The position numbers and the translations under genes were made by a program. The notes under the pieces were generated by a model. The model made no database searches, had not been told where the DNA came from, and worked only from the letters and a program-made list of their open reading frames with translations. Shown here in pieces: positions 45,738 to 52,646 of a stretch of 64,000 bases of DNA. Origin of the DNA: Gordonia pseudamarae. GTDB lineage: Bacteria; Actinomycetota; Actinomycetes; Mycobacteriales; Mycobacteriaceae. How positions within the stretch are numbered: position 1 is the first letter of the stretch; every line of letters starts with the position of its first letter. The stretch covers positions 1,364,001 to 1,428,000 of the forward strand of contig NZ_CP045809.1 of assembly GCF_025273675.1 (NCBI RefSeq), given 5' to 3'.

Positions 45738-46493
45738 GTGAGCACACAGAAGGTTGCGATTGTCACCGGATCGGCACGCGGGATCGGCGCGGCGGTCGCG
45801 CGGAGGCTGGCGAGTGACGGGCTGGCGGTTGCCGTGCTCGACCTCAATGCCGACTCGTGCGCCGACACCGTGAAGTCGATCACCGACGCCGGTGGCAAGG
45901 CGATCGCGGTGGGTGCCGACGTATCCGACGCCGACTCGGTGGCCGCGGCCGTCGACAAGGTTGTCGCCGAACTGGGCGCCCCCACCGTCCTGATCAACAA
46001 CGCCGGCATCATCCGCGACAACATGCTGTTCAAGATGAGCGTCGACGACTGGGACGCGGTCATGGCGGTTCACCTGCGCGGTGCGTTCAACATGTCCAAG
46101 GCCTGCCAGAAGCACATGGTCGACGCCGGCTGGGGCCGCATCGTCAACCTGTCGAGCACCTCGGCGCTCGGTAACCGCGGCCAGGCCAACTACTCGGCCG
46201 CCAAGGCCGGCATGCAGGGCTTCACCAAGACCCTCGCCATCGAACTCGGCAAGTTCGGCATCACCGCCAATGCCATCGCCCCCGGCTTCATCGCCACCGA
46301 GATGACCGCCGCCACCGCCGCCCGCATGGGGGTGGAGTTCGAGGACTTCAAGAAGGCCAGCGCGGCGGCCATCCCGGTCGCGCGCGTCGGCGAGCCCGAG
46401 GACATCGCGCACACCGCGTCGTTCTTCGCCAGCGAAGGCGCCGGTTTCGTGTCGGGCCAGGTCATCTACGTCGCCGGTGGCCCGAAGGACTGA
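45738..46493 (+). CDS. 3-oxoacyl-ACP reductase-family short-chain dehydrogenase (FabG-like)
   Basis: A 251-aa SDR. The NAD(P) motif is VTGSARGIGAAVARRLA (TGxxxGIG), INNAGIIRDN follows, and the catalytic residues are Ser in VNLSSTSALGNRGQANYSAAKAG (S and Y-x3-K). AIAPGFIATEMT is the FabG-type PGFI motif. It reduces a 3-oxoacyl substrate to the 3-hydroxy form in fatty-acid or beta-oxidation-like reactions. GTG 45738 follows GGAGGTAGCTGTA. It is divergent from glmU and ends at a hairpin terminator before tRNA-Gln. Confidence 0.92.
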   Translation: MSTQKVAIVTGSARGIGAAVARRLASDGLAVAVLDLNADSCADTVKSITDAGGKAIAVGADVSDADSVAAAVDKVVAELGAPTVLINNAGIIRDNMLFKMSVDDWDAVMAVHLRGAFNMSKACQKHMVDAGWGRIVNLSSTSALGNRGQANYSAAKAGMQGFTKTLAIELGKFGITANAIAPGFIATEMTAATAARMGVEFEDFKKASAAAIPVARVGEPEDIAHTASFFASEGAGFVSGQVIYVAGGPKD

Positions 46494-46518
46494 CCGCCCG
46501 GTCTCCCGCCCATCCGAT

Positions 46519-46554
46519 CGGCACGCGCTCACCGAATACCGTGAGCGCCTGCCG
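46519..46554 (+). terminator. Hairpin downstream of fabG
   Basis: CGGCA (46519-46523) with TGCCG (46550-46554), one C/C mismatch, then GCGCTCAC (46525-46532) with GTGAGCGC (46541-46548) and an 8-base loop. It begins 26 bases after the fabG stop. There is no T-tract, as usual here; it is a probable intrinsic terminator. Confidence 0.65.
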
Positions 46555-46620
46555 AGAGGGTGAGCGGGAATCGAGTTGCGGCGCGGGCGAGGTGCTGTGG
46601 CACAATCGTCAGCGCAGTGA

Positions 46621-46692
46621 TCCCCCATGGTGTAATCGGCAACACTTCTGATTTTGGTTCAGGCATTCTAGGTTCGAGTCCTGGTGGGGGAG
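46621..46692 (+). tRNA. tRNA-Gln (anticodon TTG)
   Basis: The 72-base cloverleaf runs TCCCCCA acceptor strand, D-arm GTG TAATCGGCAA CAC, anticodon arm TCTGA TTTTGGT TCAGG with TTG at positions 34-36, a 4-base variable loop, T-arm CTAGG TTCGAGT CCTGG, and TGGGGGA plus discriminator G. CCA is not fully encoded (GCA follows). It is the chromosomal neighbour of the TAC system, and tRNA genes are common integration sites. No duplicated 3' end (att) was found to the right. Confidence 0.96.
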
Positions 46693-46809
46693 CAACCATA
46701 TAAGACCAGGTAAACGCTGGTTTCTGCGGAAGCTCACCAACCGTCATGTCGATAGCGTGCCGATAGCGCAGCCGGACCACGCGGTCGGTCTGATGATGCG
46801 GCGTGCTCG

Positions 46810-47304
46810 TCAGCGATCGGGCAGGTTGAGCTCGATGCCGTCGCCGGCCCAAGGGCTGTGCGCCAGGTCGAGTGTGGCTGCGGGGTAACTCATCCGCGAT
46901 GTCATGTTCTGGATGAGCTCACGCGCGTAGGGGTGGCATGTCATCGCACCCTGTGCGGCGGCGAAGCACTGAGCATCGGCGTAGGTAACTTCGGCGCCGT
47001 CCCTGAGTACCCAGTTCACGCTGATCGATGCGGTGATCAGCCACTTGACTCCGTTGCCGTCTGGGCCGTCGTCGGTGTCATCATCGGTGGCCCAGGCGCG
47101 GTACTTGGAGGTAGTCACCAGTCGTCGTCCGTCAACGACTCCGTTCACGCCCACCTCCGTGAGGAGAGTCAGGTTGCCGCCGGAAACCGGTCGGCGCGCT
47201 TCGCAGTTCAAACTGACCAGGTGAATGTCGGCCAGGCTTTCTACCGAAATCAGTACGCGCTGGTTTGCGGCCGCGCCTTCCTCGGCAGAAATGTGCACCT
47301 TCAT
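46810..47304 (-). CDS. SecB-like chaperone of a TAC system
   Basis: The 164-aa protein resembles SecB: its C-terminal part TCHPYARELIQNMTSRMSYP matches the SecB end (FPYARE...SRGTFPxL), and the N-terminal beta part is ISVESLADIHLVSLNCEARRPVSGG. In toxin-antitoxin-chaperone systems, exemplified by M. tuberculosis Rv1957, such a chaperone protects the antitoxin and thereby controls the toxin. The ATG overlaps the antitoxin stop by four bases (ATGA), giving strict coupling. It ends 118 bases from tRNA-Gln. Family assignment by pattern only; no chaperone assay exists here. Confidence 0.78.
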   Translation of the reverse strand: MKVHISAEEGAAANQRVLISVESLADIHLVSLNCEARRPVSGGNLTLLTEVGVNGVVDGRRLVTTSKYRAWATDDDTDDGPDGNGVKWLITASISVNWVLRDGAEVTYADAQCFAAAQGAMTCHPYARELIQNMTSRMSYPAATLDLAHSPWAGDGIELNLPDR

Positions 47305-47699
47305 CCGGCGACGGCCTCGGGAGAGGTGGACGTACTTACGAGCCGCACCGGCGAGGTCCGATAGGTGACGGCATCGGGAACAGGCACCTGTTGACGCCGG
47401 CGAGCTGTGATGTCGTCGTTCGGGATCTCATCGTGCCGGGTGAGTGGCCTCGTCACGATCTTCGCTTCGAGGCCGAGTTCATGCAGCATCGCTGCGAACG
47501 ACCGGATGGTGAGATTCCGGCGACCACTGAGGCGCTGGCCGATCTCGCTCTTGGTAACGCCAAGTCGGCTGGCGAGGTTCGTTTTGGTTGTGCCGGAACG
47601 CTCCAAGGCCTCGTAGACGGTTTCTGTCGCCTCCAGAATGAGCCGTTCCTCGCTGAGTAGCCGCTCGCTCTCGGGCGTGGCCTTGAACCAGTCAGCCAT
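47301..47699 (-). CDS. HigA-like XRE antitoxin of a TAC system
   Basis: A 132-aa protein. The XRE helix-turn-helix lies at about 35-85: ALERSGTTKTNLASRLGVTKSEIGQRLSGRRNLTIRSFAAMLHELGLE. A C-terminal tail of about 45 residues (ITARRRQQVPVPDAVTYRTS ...) is the segment that, in known TAC systems, makes the antitoxin chaperone-dependent. ATG 47699 overlaps the toxin stop by eight bases, and the gene overlaps the SecB-like gene by four. As in other HigBA pairs, it should bind and repress the promoter. Confidence 0.85.
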   Translation of the reverse strand: MADWFKATPESERLLSEERLILEATETVYEALERSGTTKTNLASRLGVTKSEIGQRLSGRRNLTIRSFAAMLHELGLEAKIVTRPLTRHDEIPNDDITARRRQQVPVPDAVTYRTSPVRLVSTSTSPEAVAG

Positions 47700-48150
47700 T
47701 CTCGTTCTCCTGTTCCTCTCGCTCACACACGTCGCGGTAGTCCTCGCGGGTGCGTTGGGCGTGCTTCTTCACTGCTTTCGGCTTCGGTTTGCGCGTCCCG
47801 TGGGATGCGACGAACCGATGGGCCTCTTCGACGCCGAAGAGCCGATGCCCGTTTCGCGTCTTGATCTCGTGGACCCGGATATCGACACCTGACTCCTCGA
47901 TGATCCGCATCTCTTCAGGGCTGCGCAGGTAGCCGATCTGGGTGTATCGCTCGAACCGCGCCATGAACTGAGCCTGGTCCGCCGCGTTCAGTCCTGCCAG
48001 GTAGTCGTGCGCCTCGCACACGCCGTTGGTGTCGACTATGCCGACGATGGTCTTGACCGGCCCACTGTGGATCTCCTTGAAAAGCTGTGTAGTTTTAACT
48101 TCACTCCTCCTCCAGGATAGGTGACCTGTCAACTGCTGATCGACGGGCAT
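47692..48150 (-). CDS. RelE/HigB-superfamily-like toxin of a TAC system
   Basis: A putative ribosome-dependent RNase toxin. Core features are TIVGIVDTNGVCEAHDYLAG, MARFERYTQIGYLRSPEE, IRVHEIKTRNGHRLFGVEE and a basic C-terminus (GTRKPKPKAVKKHAQRTREDYRDV). The start is uncertain: ATG 48150 (given) and ATG 48192 are open. However, a strong GGAGGAGGAG site (about 48105-48114) and a palindrome at 48087-48104 lie inside this frame with no standard start after them. It is first in the order toxin-antitoxin-chaperone, the same as Rv1955-Rv1957. Confidence 0.72.
   Translation of the reverse strand: MPVDQQLTGHLSWRRSEVKTTQLFKEIHSGPVKTIVGIVDTNGVCEAHDYLAGLNAADQAQFMARFERYTQIGYLRSPEEMRIIEESGVDIRVHEIKTRNGHRLFGVEEAHRFVASHGTRKPKPKAVKKHAQRTREDYRDVCEREEQENENG
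48087..48104. promoter_or_regulatory. Candidate antitoxin operator of the TAC system
   Basis: GTGTAGTTTTAACTTCAC is an imperfect palindrome (7 of 8 arm bases, 2-base centre), AT-rich in a GC-rich background. It lies next to GGAGGAGGAG on the toxin's strand. An XRE antitoxin would be expected to bind such a site. Its position inside the toxin frame suggests the true toxin start lies further downstream or is non-standard. Confidence 0.4.
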
Positions 48151-48381
48151 CTGGGGTGGGTGCTGCACAGCCTGTACCAAGGCCGAACGCATCGGGACAT
48201 GGCAGACCGGTAGATCTCGATCCGCGCCTCGCAGCCGTGGCTGGTGCGCGCACTGTCGCTGGCGATGGGCACGAGCTCACAGCCGGCGAGTTTCCCCATC
48301 CCGCGATCGTAGATCGAGGTAGTGATAAATCCCGGGGCGACGGCGTGACCTGACCTCTGGCCTGGTTTCCGTTCTCGGCCA

Positions 48382-48558
48382 ATGACTTCCGGTGGCAGTG
48401 TGTGGGCGCTGATGGAAGCGATCGGCCGGACGGCCGACGGCGGTATGAATGACGCCCTGCCGACTGTCGCATGGATTCTGGTGACGTTTGTCGGCCCGTT
48501 CTTCACGATGGGCCAGGCGGCCTGGGATTTCAGTCGTTCCGGTGTCGTCCGGTACTGA
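48382..48558 (+). CDS. Small single-helix membrane protein (58 aa)
   Basis: The ORF begins MTSGGSVWALMEAIGRTADG and has one hydrophobic helix, TVAWILVTFVGPFFTMGQAA, followed by WDFSRSGVVRY. ATG 48382 has only a weak upstream purine stretch. It lies in the gap between the TAC system and the cobalamin locus and is convergent with the next leftward gene. The amphipathic-plus-membrane pattern looks coding, but a remnant of a longer gene is equally possible. Confidence 0.4.
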   Translation: MTSGGSVWALMEAIGRTADGGMNDALPTVAWILVTFVGPFFTMGQAAWDFSRSGVVRY

Positions 48559-48573
48559 ATCGGGGCGGGCCGG

Positions 48574-49311
48574 TCAGCGTTCCAGCCGCCGCCCGGCAGG
48601 TCCCGGTCCGTCGATCAGGGCCGCCGCGTCGTCGACGGCGAGGTGGCCGTACCACGTCGATTCCGGGTTGACGATGGCGAGAGGGCCGAGGTTGCAGGGG
48701 CTCAGACAGCCGGTGCCGGTCACCTTGGTGCCGGAGCCGGGGGCGTCCGGCCCGGCGGCCCGCGCTGCCTTCGACAGGGCGGTGAGTTCGCGGTGCAGCG
48801 GCCCGGCGCCGTAGGCCATGCACCGAGGTCCCTTGCACACCAGCACATGTCGGTCGTGCTGCTCGATCACTGACCAGGCCGGGGACCGGTAGGACGCCGG
48901 TGACGCCCGGATGTCGCTGCGCGGGGTGGTCCCGATCGCCGATGCGAGGTGGTCGGCGAGTGCGTCGAGAATGTCCGGCTCGGCGATCCGCACGTGCACG
49001 TCCGCGTCCGGCCGGGTCTCCCGCCAGTTGGCGACGGCGCGCTGAGTCCAGGTGGTCAGGTATTTGTCGCGCGGAACCGCCACGGGAAGCAGGGTGATCG
49101 ACGCCAGGCCGTCGCGGGCCGCCCGGTCGAGCTCCTCATGGATCGTCGGGGTCTCGATATCGAGGTAGGCGACTCCGATATCCCGGTCGCTCGATTCCCG
49201 GATCCGGTCCACGAGTGCGTCGGCCGATCGCCGGTCCAGCCCGCTCACGGTCGGGCGCAACACGATCACGACGCGGTCGTCGCCGGTGCCATCGCCGCTG
49301 TCATCGGTCAT
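48574..49311 (-). CDS. Degenerate CbiX-like plus thioredoxin-fold [2Fe-2S] ferredoxin protein
   Basis: The protein is about 245 aa. An N-terminal chelatase-like half (DRVVIVLRPTVSGLDRRSAD, and YLDIETPTIHEELDRAARDGLASITLLPVAVPRDKY) resembles CbiX/sirohydrochlorin chelatases but lacks the HGS motif and the second His (PRDK instead of GxH). The C-terminal half has C-x4-C (CKGPRC) and GC-x3-C (GCLSPC) of thioredoxin-like [2Fe-2S] ferredoxins. It follows the cobalamin-type ATPase, suggesting a role in corrinoid handling. ATG 49311 is chosen; GTG 49389 would add a hydrophobic N-terminus ending in a lipobox-like TAC. Confidence 0.72.
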   Translation of the reverse strand: MTDDSGDGTGDDRVVIVLRPTVSGLDRRSADALVDRIRESSDRDIGVAYLDIETPTIHEELDRAARDGLASITLLPVAVPRDKYLTTWTQRAVANWRETRPDADVHVRIAEPDILDALADHLASAIGTTPRSDIRASPASYRSPAWSVIEQHDRHVLVCKGPRCMAYGAGPLHRELTALSKAARAAGPDAPGSGTKVTGTGCLSPCNLGPLAIVNPESTWYGHLAVDDAAALIDGPGPAGRRLER

Positions 49312-49413
49312 GAACACGCCCGATGGTGCGGTGGCATTGCATGCTGTCACCGGCGGCACGGTGGTCAGCGTAACTGCGGCGAGCAGCACACCTGCCGACA
49401 GCGTTGCGATGCT

Positions 49414-50217
49414 TCATGGGCGGCGGCCTTCTTCCGGGGGTGGGGAGTCGAACACGAGGTGGGCTCGACCGGTGGAGGGGTCGACGAGTCGGCAGGCGTG
49501 GACGCCGAACACCTCGTCGACGATGCTCGTGCTGAGCGCGAGGTCGCCGGGTCCGGCCGCCCGCACTCGTCCGTCGTGCAGAACGACAAGCGAATCACAA
49601 TGGTGCGCTGCGAGATCCAGGTCATGCAGCGAGACCAGGATGGTGGTGCCCAGGGTCGGCAGCAGGTTCAGTAGGCCGATCTGGTGCCGGATGTCGAGGT
49701 GATTGGTCGGTTCGTCCAGCACCAGGAGACCGCAGTGCTGCGCCAGTCCCCGGGCCAGTGCGACGCGGCGCCGCTCCCCGCCGGACAATCGCTCGACGGG
49801 TGTGTCCCGGTACGCCGCCATGTCGACCATGTTCAGTGCCCGCATCACCGCACGGCGGTCGTCGGCCCGGCCCATGCTCCACGGCTGCGAATACGGCAGC
49901 CTGCCCAGCGCCACGTATTCGTGCACGAGCAGGTCCGGCGGCAGATCGACTTCCTGCCCGACGAAGGCGATCAGGCGGGCGCGTTCGCGTGCGCGCAGGG
50001 TGTCGGCGCGACGCCCGGCGATCTCCACGGTGCCCGATCGCATCGGCTGCAAGCCGACCACGGTGCGCATGAGGGTCGATTTGCCGGAACCGTTCGGGCC
50101 GACGATCCCGACGATCGACCCGGCCGGAACATCGAGTTCGACATCGTCGAGAATCCGGCGGCCATCGATCCGGACTTCGATTCCCTTCGCGCTCAGTGCG
50201 ATCGGTGAGCTACTCAT
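49414..50217 (-). CDS. ABC-transporter ATPase, cobalamin/iron-siderophore uptake type
   Basis: A 267-aa FecE/BtuD-type ATPase. Walker A is IVGPNGSGKSTLMRTVVGL, Q-loop VGQEVDLPPDLLVHEYVALGRLPY, signature ERLSGGERRRVALARGLAQH, Walker B LLVLDEPTNHLDIRHQ, and H-loop LHDLDLAAHHCD. It overlaps the stop of the collapsed permease ORF (ATGA at 50214-50217). A B12 riboswitch lies upstream, so cobalamin is the likely substrate. Without an intact permease or binding protein here, it cannot form a complete transporter from this locus alone. Confidence 0.9.
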   Translation of the reverse strand: MSSSPIALSAKGIEVRIDGRRILDDVELDVPAGSIVGIVGPNGSGKSTLMRTVVGLQPMRSGTVEIAGRRADTLRARERARLIAFVGQEVDLPPDLLVHEYVALGRLPYSQPWSMGRADDRRAVMRALNMVDMAAYRDTPVERLSGGERRRVALARGLAQHCGLLVLDEPTNHLDIRHQIGLLNLLPTLGTTILVSLHDLDLAAHHCDSLVVLHDGRVRAAGPGDLALSTSIVDEVFGVHACRLVDPSTGRAHLVFDSPPPEEGRRP

Positions 50218-50339
50218 GCGTCCGCCCCGAATCGGTAGCGGCGACCGCCCAGAATGAACAGGAACAGCGGTGCGTGCGGCGGTGCCGACCGGTCGGTCGT
50301 GCTGCGCGCAACATCGGTCGTCATTCCCTTCGCACCCAT
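50214..50339 (-). pseudogene. Internally deleted FecCD/BtuC-type permease, 41 codons in frame
   Basis: An ORF from ATG 50339 (or ATG 50324, with GAAGGG before it) to TGA 50214 starts MGAKGMTTDVARSTTDRSAP and ends APLFLFILGGRRYRFGADA. That ending is the typical C-terminus of FecCD permeases (GAPxFLxLL...). About 300 residues that should lie between are absent, and the frame is preserved. The stop overlaps the ATPase start, the normal permease-ATPase junction. It looks like a scar of a clean internal deletion that keeps translational coupling to the ATPase. Too short to be a working permease. Confidence 0.7.
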
Positions 50340-50364
50340 CTCTCGTGGTGTGGCTAGGCGTCGA

Positions 50365-50500
50365 GGCCGGTGTCTGGCTGGTTCGGACTACCCGAACGTC
50401 ACAGTGGCGGGACCGCGCCGGATTCGCACCGGCTTCCCAGGGGGTTCTCGACTTGAGAGATGAGACTACGACAAGGTGGAATCGGCCGGGTGGCACGGCC
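50365..50500 (-). ncRNA. Cobalamin (B12) riboswitch
   Basis: Read on the minus strand, the region contains GGGAAGCCGGTGCGAATCCG, then CGGTCCCGCCACTGTGACG (the B12-box/core GGGAA...GGTGnnAATCC...CCCGCnACTGT) and AGTCCGAACCAGCCAGACACC, the conserved 3' side. These are the standard core elements of adenosylcobalamin riboswitches. The 3' boundary (about 50365) is clear; the 5' limit is approximate. It precedes the collapsed permease and ATPase and should repress them when cobalamin is plentiful. Confidence 0.92.
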
Positions 50501-50593
50501 ATGTCGTCGTACCTCACCACTCGACGGGAGCTGACCGGGTCTCACCGGCGGTGATTTGCCGTGACGTGGGAGACATACCCTAGTGTGGAGCCC

Positions 50594-51301
50594 ATGGCTG
50601 TGAGTCGACCGACGAAGTCCGACGCCGCCGTGCGGGTGCCGCGTGCGCGGATGACGGCCGCACAACGCCGCGCCCAACTGATCGAGGTGGCGCGCGGGCT
50701 CTTCGCCGAACGCGGCTTCGAAGGCACCTCCATCGAGGAGATCGCTCAGCGTGCCAACGTCTCCAAACCCATCGTCTACGAGCACTTCGGAGGCAAGGAG
50801 GGCCTATACGCGGTCGTGGTCGACCGCGAGATGGAAACGCTACTGGAGATGGTCACCTCGTCGTTGTCGCGAACGAGCTCTTTCCAGCGCATTCAGCAGG
50901 TGGCGCTTGCGCTGCTCACCTACATGGAAGAACGCACCGACGGCTTCCGTATCCTGGTGCGCGGCGACAGCACCGCCACCGGTGGATTCTCCAGTCTGCT
51001 CAACGACGCGATCAGCCAGGTCGAACACATTCTCGCAAGTGAGTTCGAGCGGCGCGACTTCGATCCCGCTCTGGCCCCGATGTACGCGCAAGCACTTGTC
51101 GGAATGGTGTCGGTGACCGCCCAATGGTGGCTCGATGTGCGTGAACCATCGAAAGAGGTGGTGGCCGCGCACCTGGTCAACCTGTGCTGGAATGGTCTGG
51201 CCCGGCTCAATCCCAATCCACGGCTGGTCAGCGTGGACTCCGCCACCGAACGTGCTGCCGACACAGCCGATGTGGACGACGATACCGGCGACGCCGACTG
51301 A
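50594..51301 (+). CDS. TetR-family transcriptional regulator (Rv1019-like)
   Basis: The 235-aa regulator has an N-terminal TetR domain: AQRRAQLIEVARGLFAERGFEGTSIEEIAQRANVSKPIVYEHFGGKEGLYAVVVDREME. The C-terminal ligand/dimer domain is helical, with an acidic end (AADTADVDDDTGDAD). It corresponds by position to the TetR gene next to mfd in M. tuberculosis, there Rv1019. ATG 50594 follows GTGTGGAGCCC. The ligand is unknown. The riboswitch region lies directly upstream on the other strand. Confidence 0.9.
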   Translation: MAVSRPTKSDAAVRVPRARMTAAQRRAQLIEVARGLFAERGFEGTSIEEIAQRANVSKPIVYEHFGGKEGLYAVVVDREMETLLEMVTSSLSRTSSFQRIQQVALALLTYMEERTDGFRILVRGDSTATGGFSSLLNDAISQVEHILASEFERRDFDPALAPMYAQALVGMVSVTAQWWLDVREPSKEVVAAHLVNLCWNGLARLNPNPRLVSVDSATERAADTADVDDDTGDAD

Positions 51302-51311
51302 TCAACGGGAC

Positions 51312-51890
51312 TCAGCCGAGGCCCGGATCGCCGACACTGTATTGCAGGTAGACGGTGTCGATCCACTGGCCGGCTTTGCGTCCGACGGCGCGCAGTTGTC
51401 CGGCGTGGGTGAATCCGTGTTTGAGGTGCAGCGCGATAGAGGCCGCCCCGCCCGTCGCGGCTATCACCGCGATGATCTGCCGGACATCGCTACCGGCGGC
51501 ATCGGCGAGAAGCCGCGTCATCAACGCCGAACCGATTCCGGTGCCGCCCAGTCCGGGGCGCACGTAGATGGTGTCCTCGGAGGTCCGGTCGTAGGCGGGC
51601 ATGGTGCGGAATGCGCCGAGATAGGCGAACCCGGCGATCTGATCGCAGTCAGTTCGTTGATCGTTGTCAGTTCGTTGATCATTGTCAGTTCGTTGATCAT
51701 TGTCATCGCGCTTGACGGCCACGAGAAACGGCCTGCCCGCGGCGGCGATGGCGGCGACCTTCTCTTGCCACGCGCCGAGCGCCGGCGCGACGGTGTCAAA
51801 GGTGGCGACGGTGTGCTCCACGTAGTGCCGGTAGATGGCCGCTATCTGCGGGCAGTCGGTGTCGGTGGCGGGGCGCACCAGAATACTCAT
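51312..51890 (-). CDS. GNAT-family N-acetyltransferase (phosphinothricin-acetyltransferase-like) with repeat insert
   Basis: A 192-aa acetyltransferase of the Pat/YwnH type: VRPATDTDCPQIAAIYRHYVEHTVATFDTV, IAGFAYLGAFRTMPAYDRTSEDTIYVRPGLGGTGIGSALMTRLL (acetyl-CoA loop), and ALHLKHGFTHAGQLRAVGRKAGQWIDTVYLQ. Between the first strands and the core it contains repeats of NDQRTD (about 75-95), encoded by an 18-bp tandem repeat. ATG 51890 begins the conserved VRPATD segment; no ribosome site is seen, so it may be leaderless. The substrate is unknown; resistance to phosphinothricin-like compounds is only a family possibility. Confidence 0.85.
   Translation of the reverse strand: MSILVRPATDTDCPQIAAIYRHYVEHTVATFDTVAPALGAWQEKVAAIAAAGRPFLVAVKRDDNDQRTDNDQRTDNDQRTDCDQIAGFAYLGAFRTMPAYDRTSEDTIYVRPGLGGTGIGSALMTRLLADAAGSDVRQIIAVIAATGGAASIALHLKHGFTHAGQLRAVGRKAGQWIDTVYLQYSVGDPGLG
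51641..51704. repeat. 18-bp in-frame tandem repeat inside the GNAT gene
   Basis: Units GATCGCAGTCAGTTCGTT (51641-51658), GATCGTTGTCAGTTCGTT (51659-51676) and GATCATTGTCAGTTCGTT (51677-51694) are followed by GATCATTGTC. Divergence is only at unit positions 5-7. They encode NDQRTD repeats in a surface loop. The AT-rich unit stands out in this GC-rich gene. Copy number probably varies between strains. Confidence 0.9.
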
Positions 51891-51954
51891 GCCAAAGTTG
51901 TAGCCGTTCAGGTGTGACGCAGCCAACTACTGGCCCAAACGTATTCTGGGAACT

Positions 51955-52539
51955 ATGTCCGCGCGCGTGAAGCGACGGGAGATTTGCGGTTCCGTCGGGT
52001 ATATCGCCGTCGATGCCCGCCTTCATGGTGTGACGTCGGCGATTGTCTCGGCGACGCTGTCGGTTGCCGCGCACGGTCTCGTCTCGGGGACACTGCCCGG
52101 TACCGGGCCACTGGCCCTGGTGGCGTTGCTCAGTTCGGGCGCGGGATTGTTCGCGGCGGCCGCGCACCGTACGTCGGAAATGCGCCGTCTGTGTGGAACG
52201 CTGTCGCAGAGATGGCCCGCGACGCTGACGATCCTGGTCACGGCGCAGACATTGGGCCATGTCGTGTCCTCGCTCAGTTCATCCGGTGCGGGTCATTCAC
52301 ATGTCGTTCCCTCGCCCGCGATGCTGATGTCGCACGTCGTGGCGCTCGTGGCCGCCACGCTCGTGGTTGTCGGCGCCGAACGTTGCTATCGATCTATCAC
52401 CAGCCGGATTGCCGGCCTCGTGCAACCGGTCACGATTCCCGAACCCGGTAGGACGCCTGTCTGTCGGCAGCCACACGTTCTGCCCGTCCTGGTGTGGGCG
52501 GCGCGGATCTCCGAACGTGGCCCACCCCTATTCGCCTGA
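51955..52539 (+). CDS. Membrane protein, putative copper-associated
   Basis: The 194-aa protein has about four membrane helices (for example SAIVSATLSVAAHGLVSGTL, LALVALLSSGAGLFAAAAH and LMSHVVALVAATLVVVG). It has a His/Met-rich extracytoplasmic stretch: GHVVSSLSSSGAGHSHVVPSPAMLMSH. Proteins of this kind (MLxxH motif in a helix) often neighbour PCuAC genes in actinobacteria, as here. A copper-handling role is plausible but inferred from context. ATG 51955 is preceded by a weak site; it is divergent from the GNAT gene. Confidence 0.7.
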   Translation: MSARVKRREICGSVGYIAVDARLHGVTSAIVSATLSVAAHGLVSGTLPGTGPLALVALLSSGAGLFAAAAHRTSEMRRLCGTLSQRWPATLTILVTAQTLGHVVSSLSSSGAGHSHVVPSPAMLMSHVVALVAATLVVVGAERCYRSITSRIAGLVQPVTIPEPGRTPVCRQPHVLPVLVWAARISERGPPLFA

Positions 52540-52646
52540 CTGCTTATCCATCTCACACCCGTGGACCGATACCGATAATCGGGGTCTACGGCGGTTTGCG
52601 CGCGCATCCCACCCGGATGACACGCGGCATGAAAGGCAAACAGCCA

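Noticed and set aside
46668-48600. tRNA-Gln 3' end duplicated to the right as an attachment site for a genomic island
   Set aside because: I looked for CTAGGTTCGAGTCCTGG or part of it up to about 48.6 kb and found no second copy; an island boundary is not shown.
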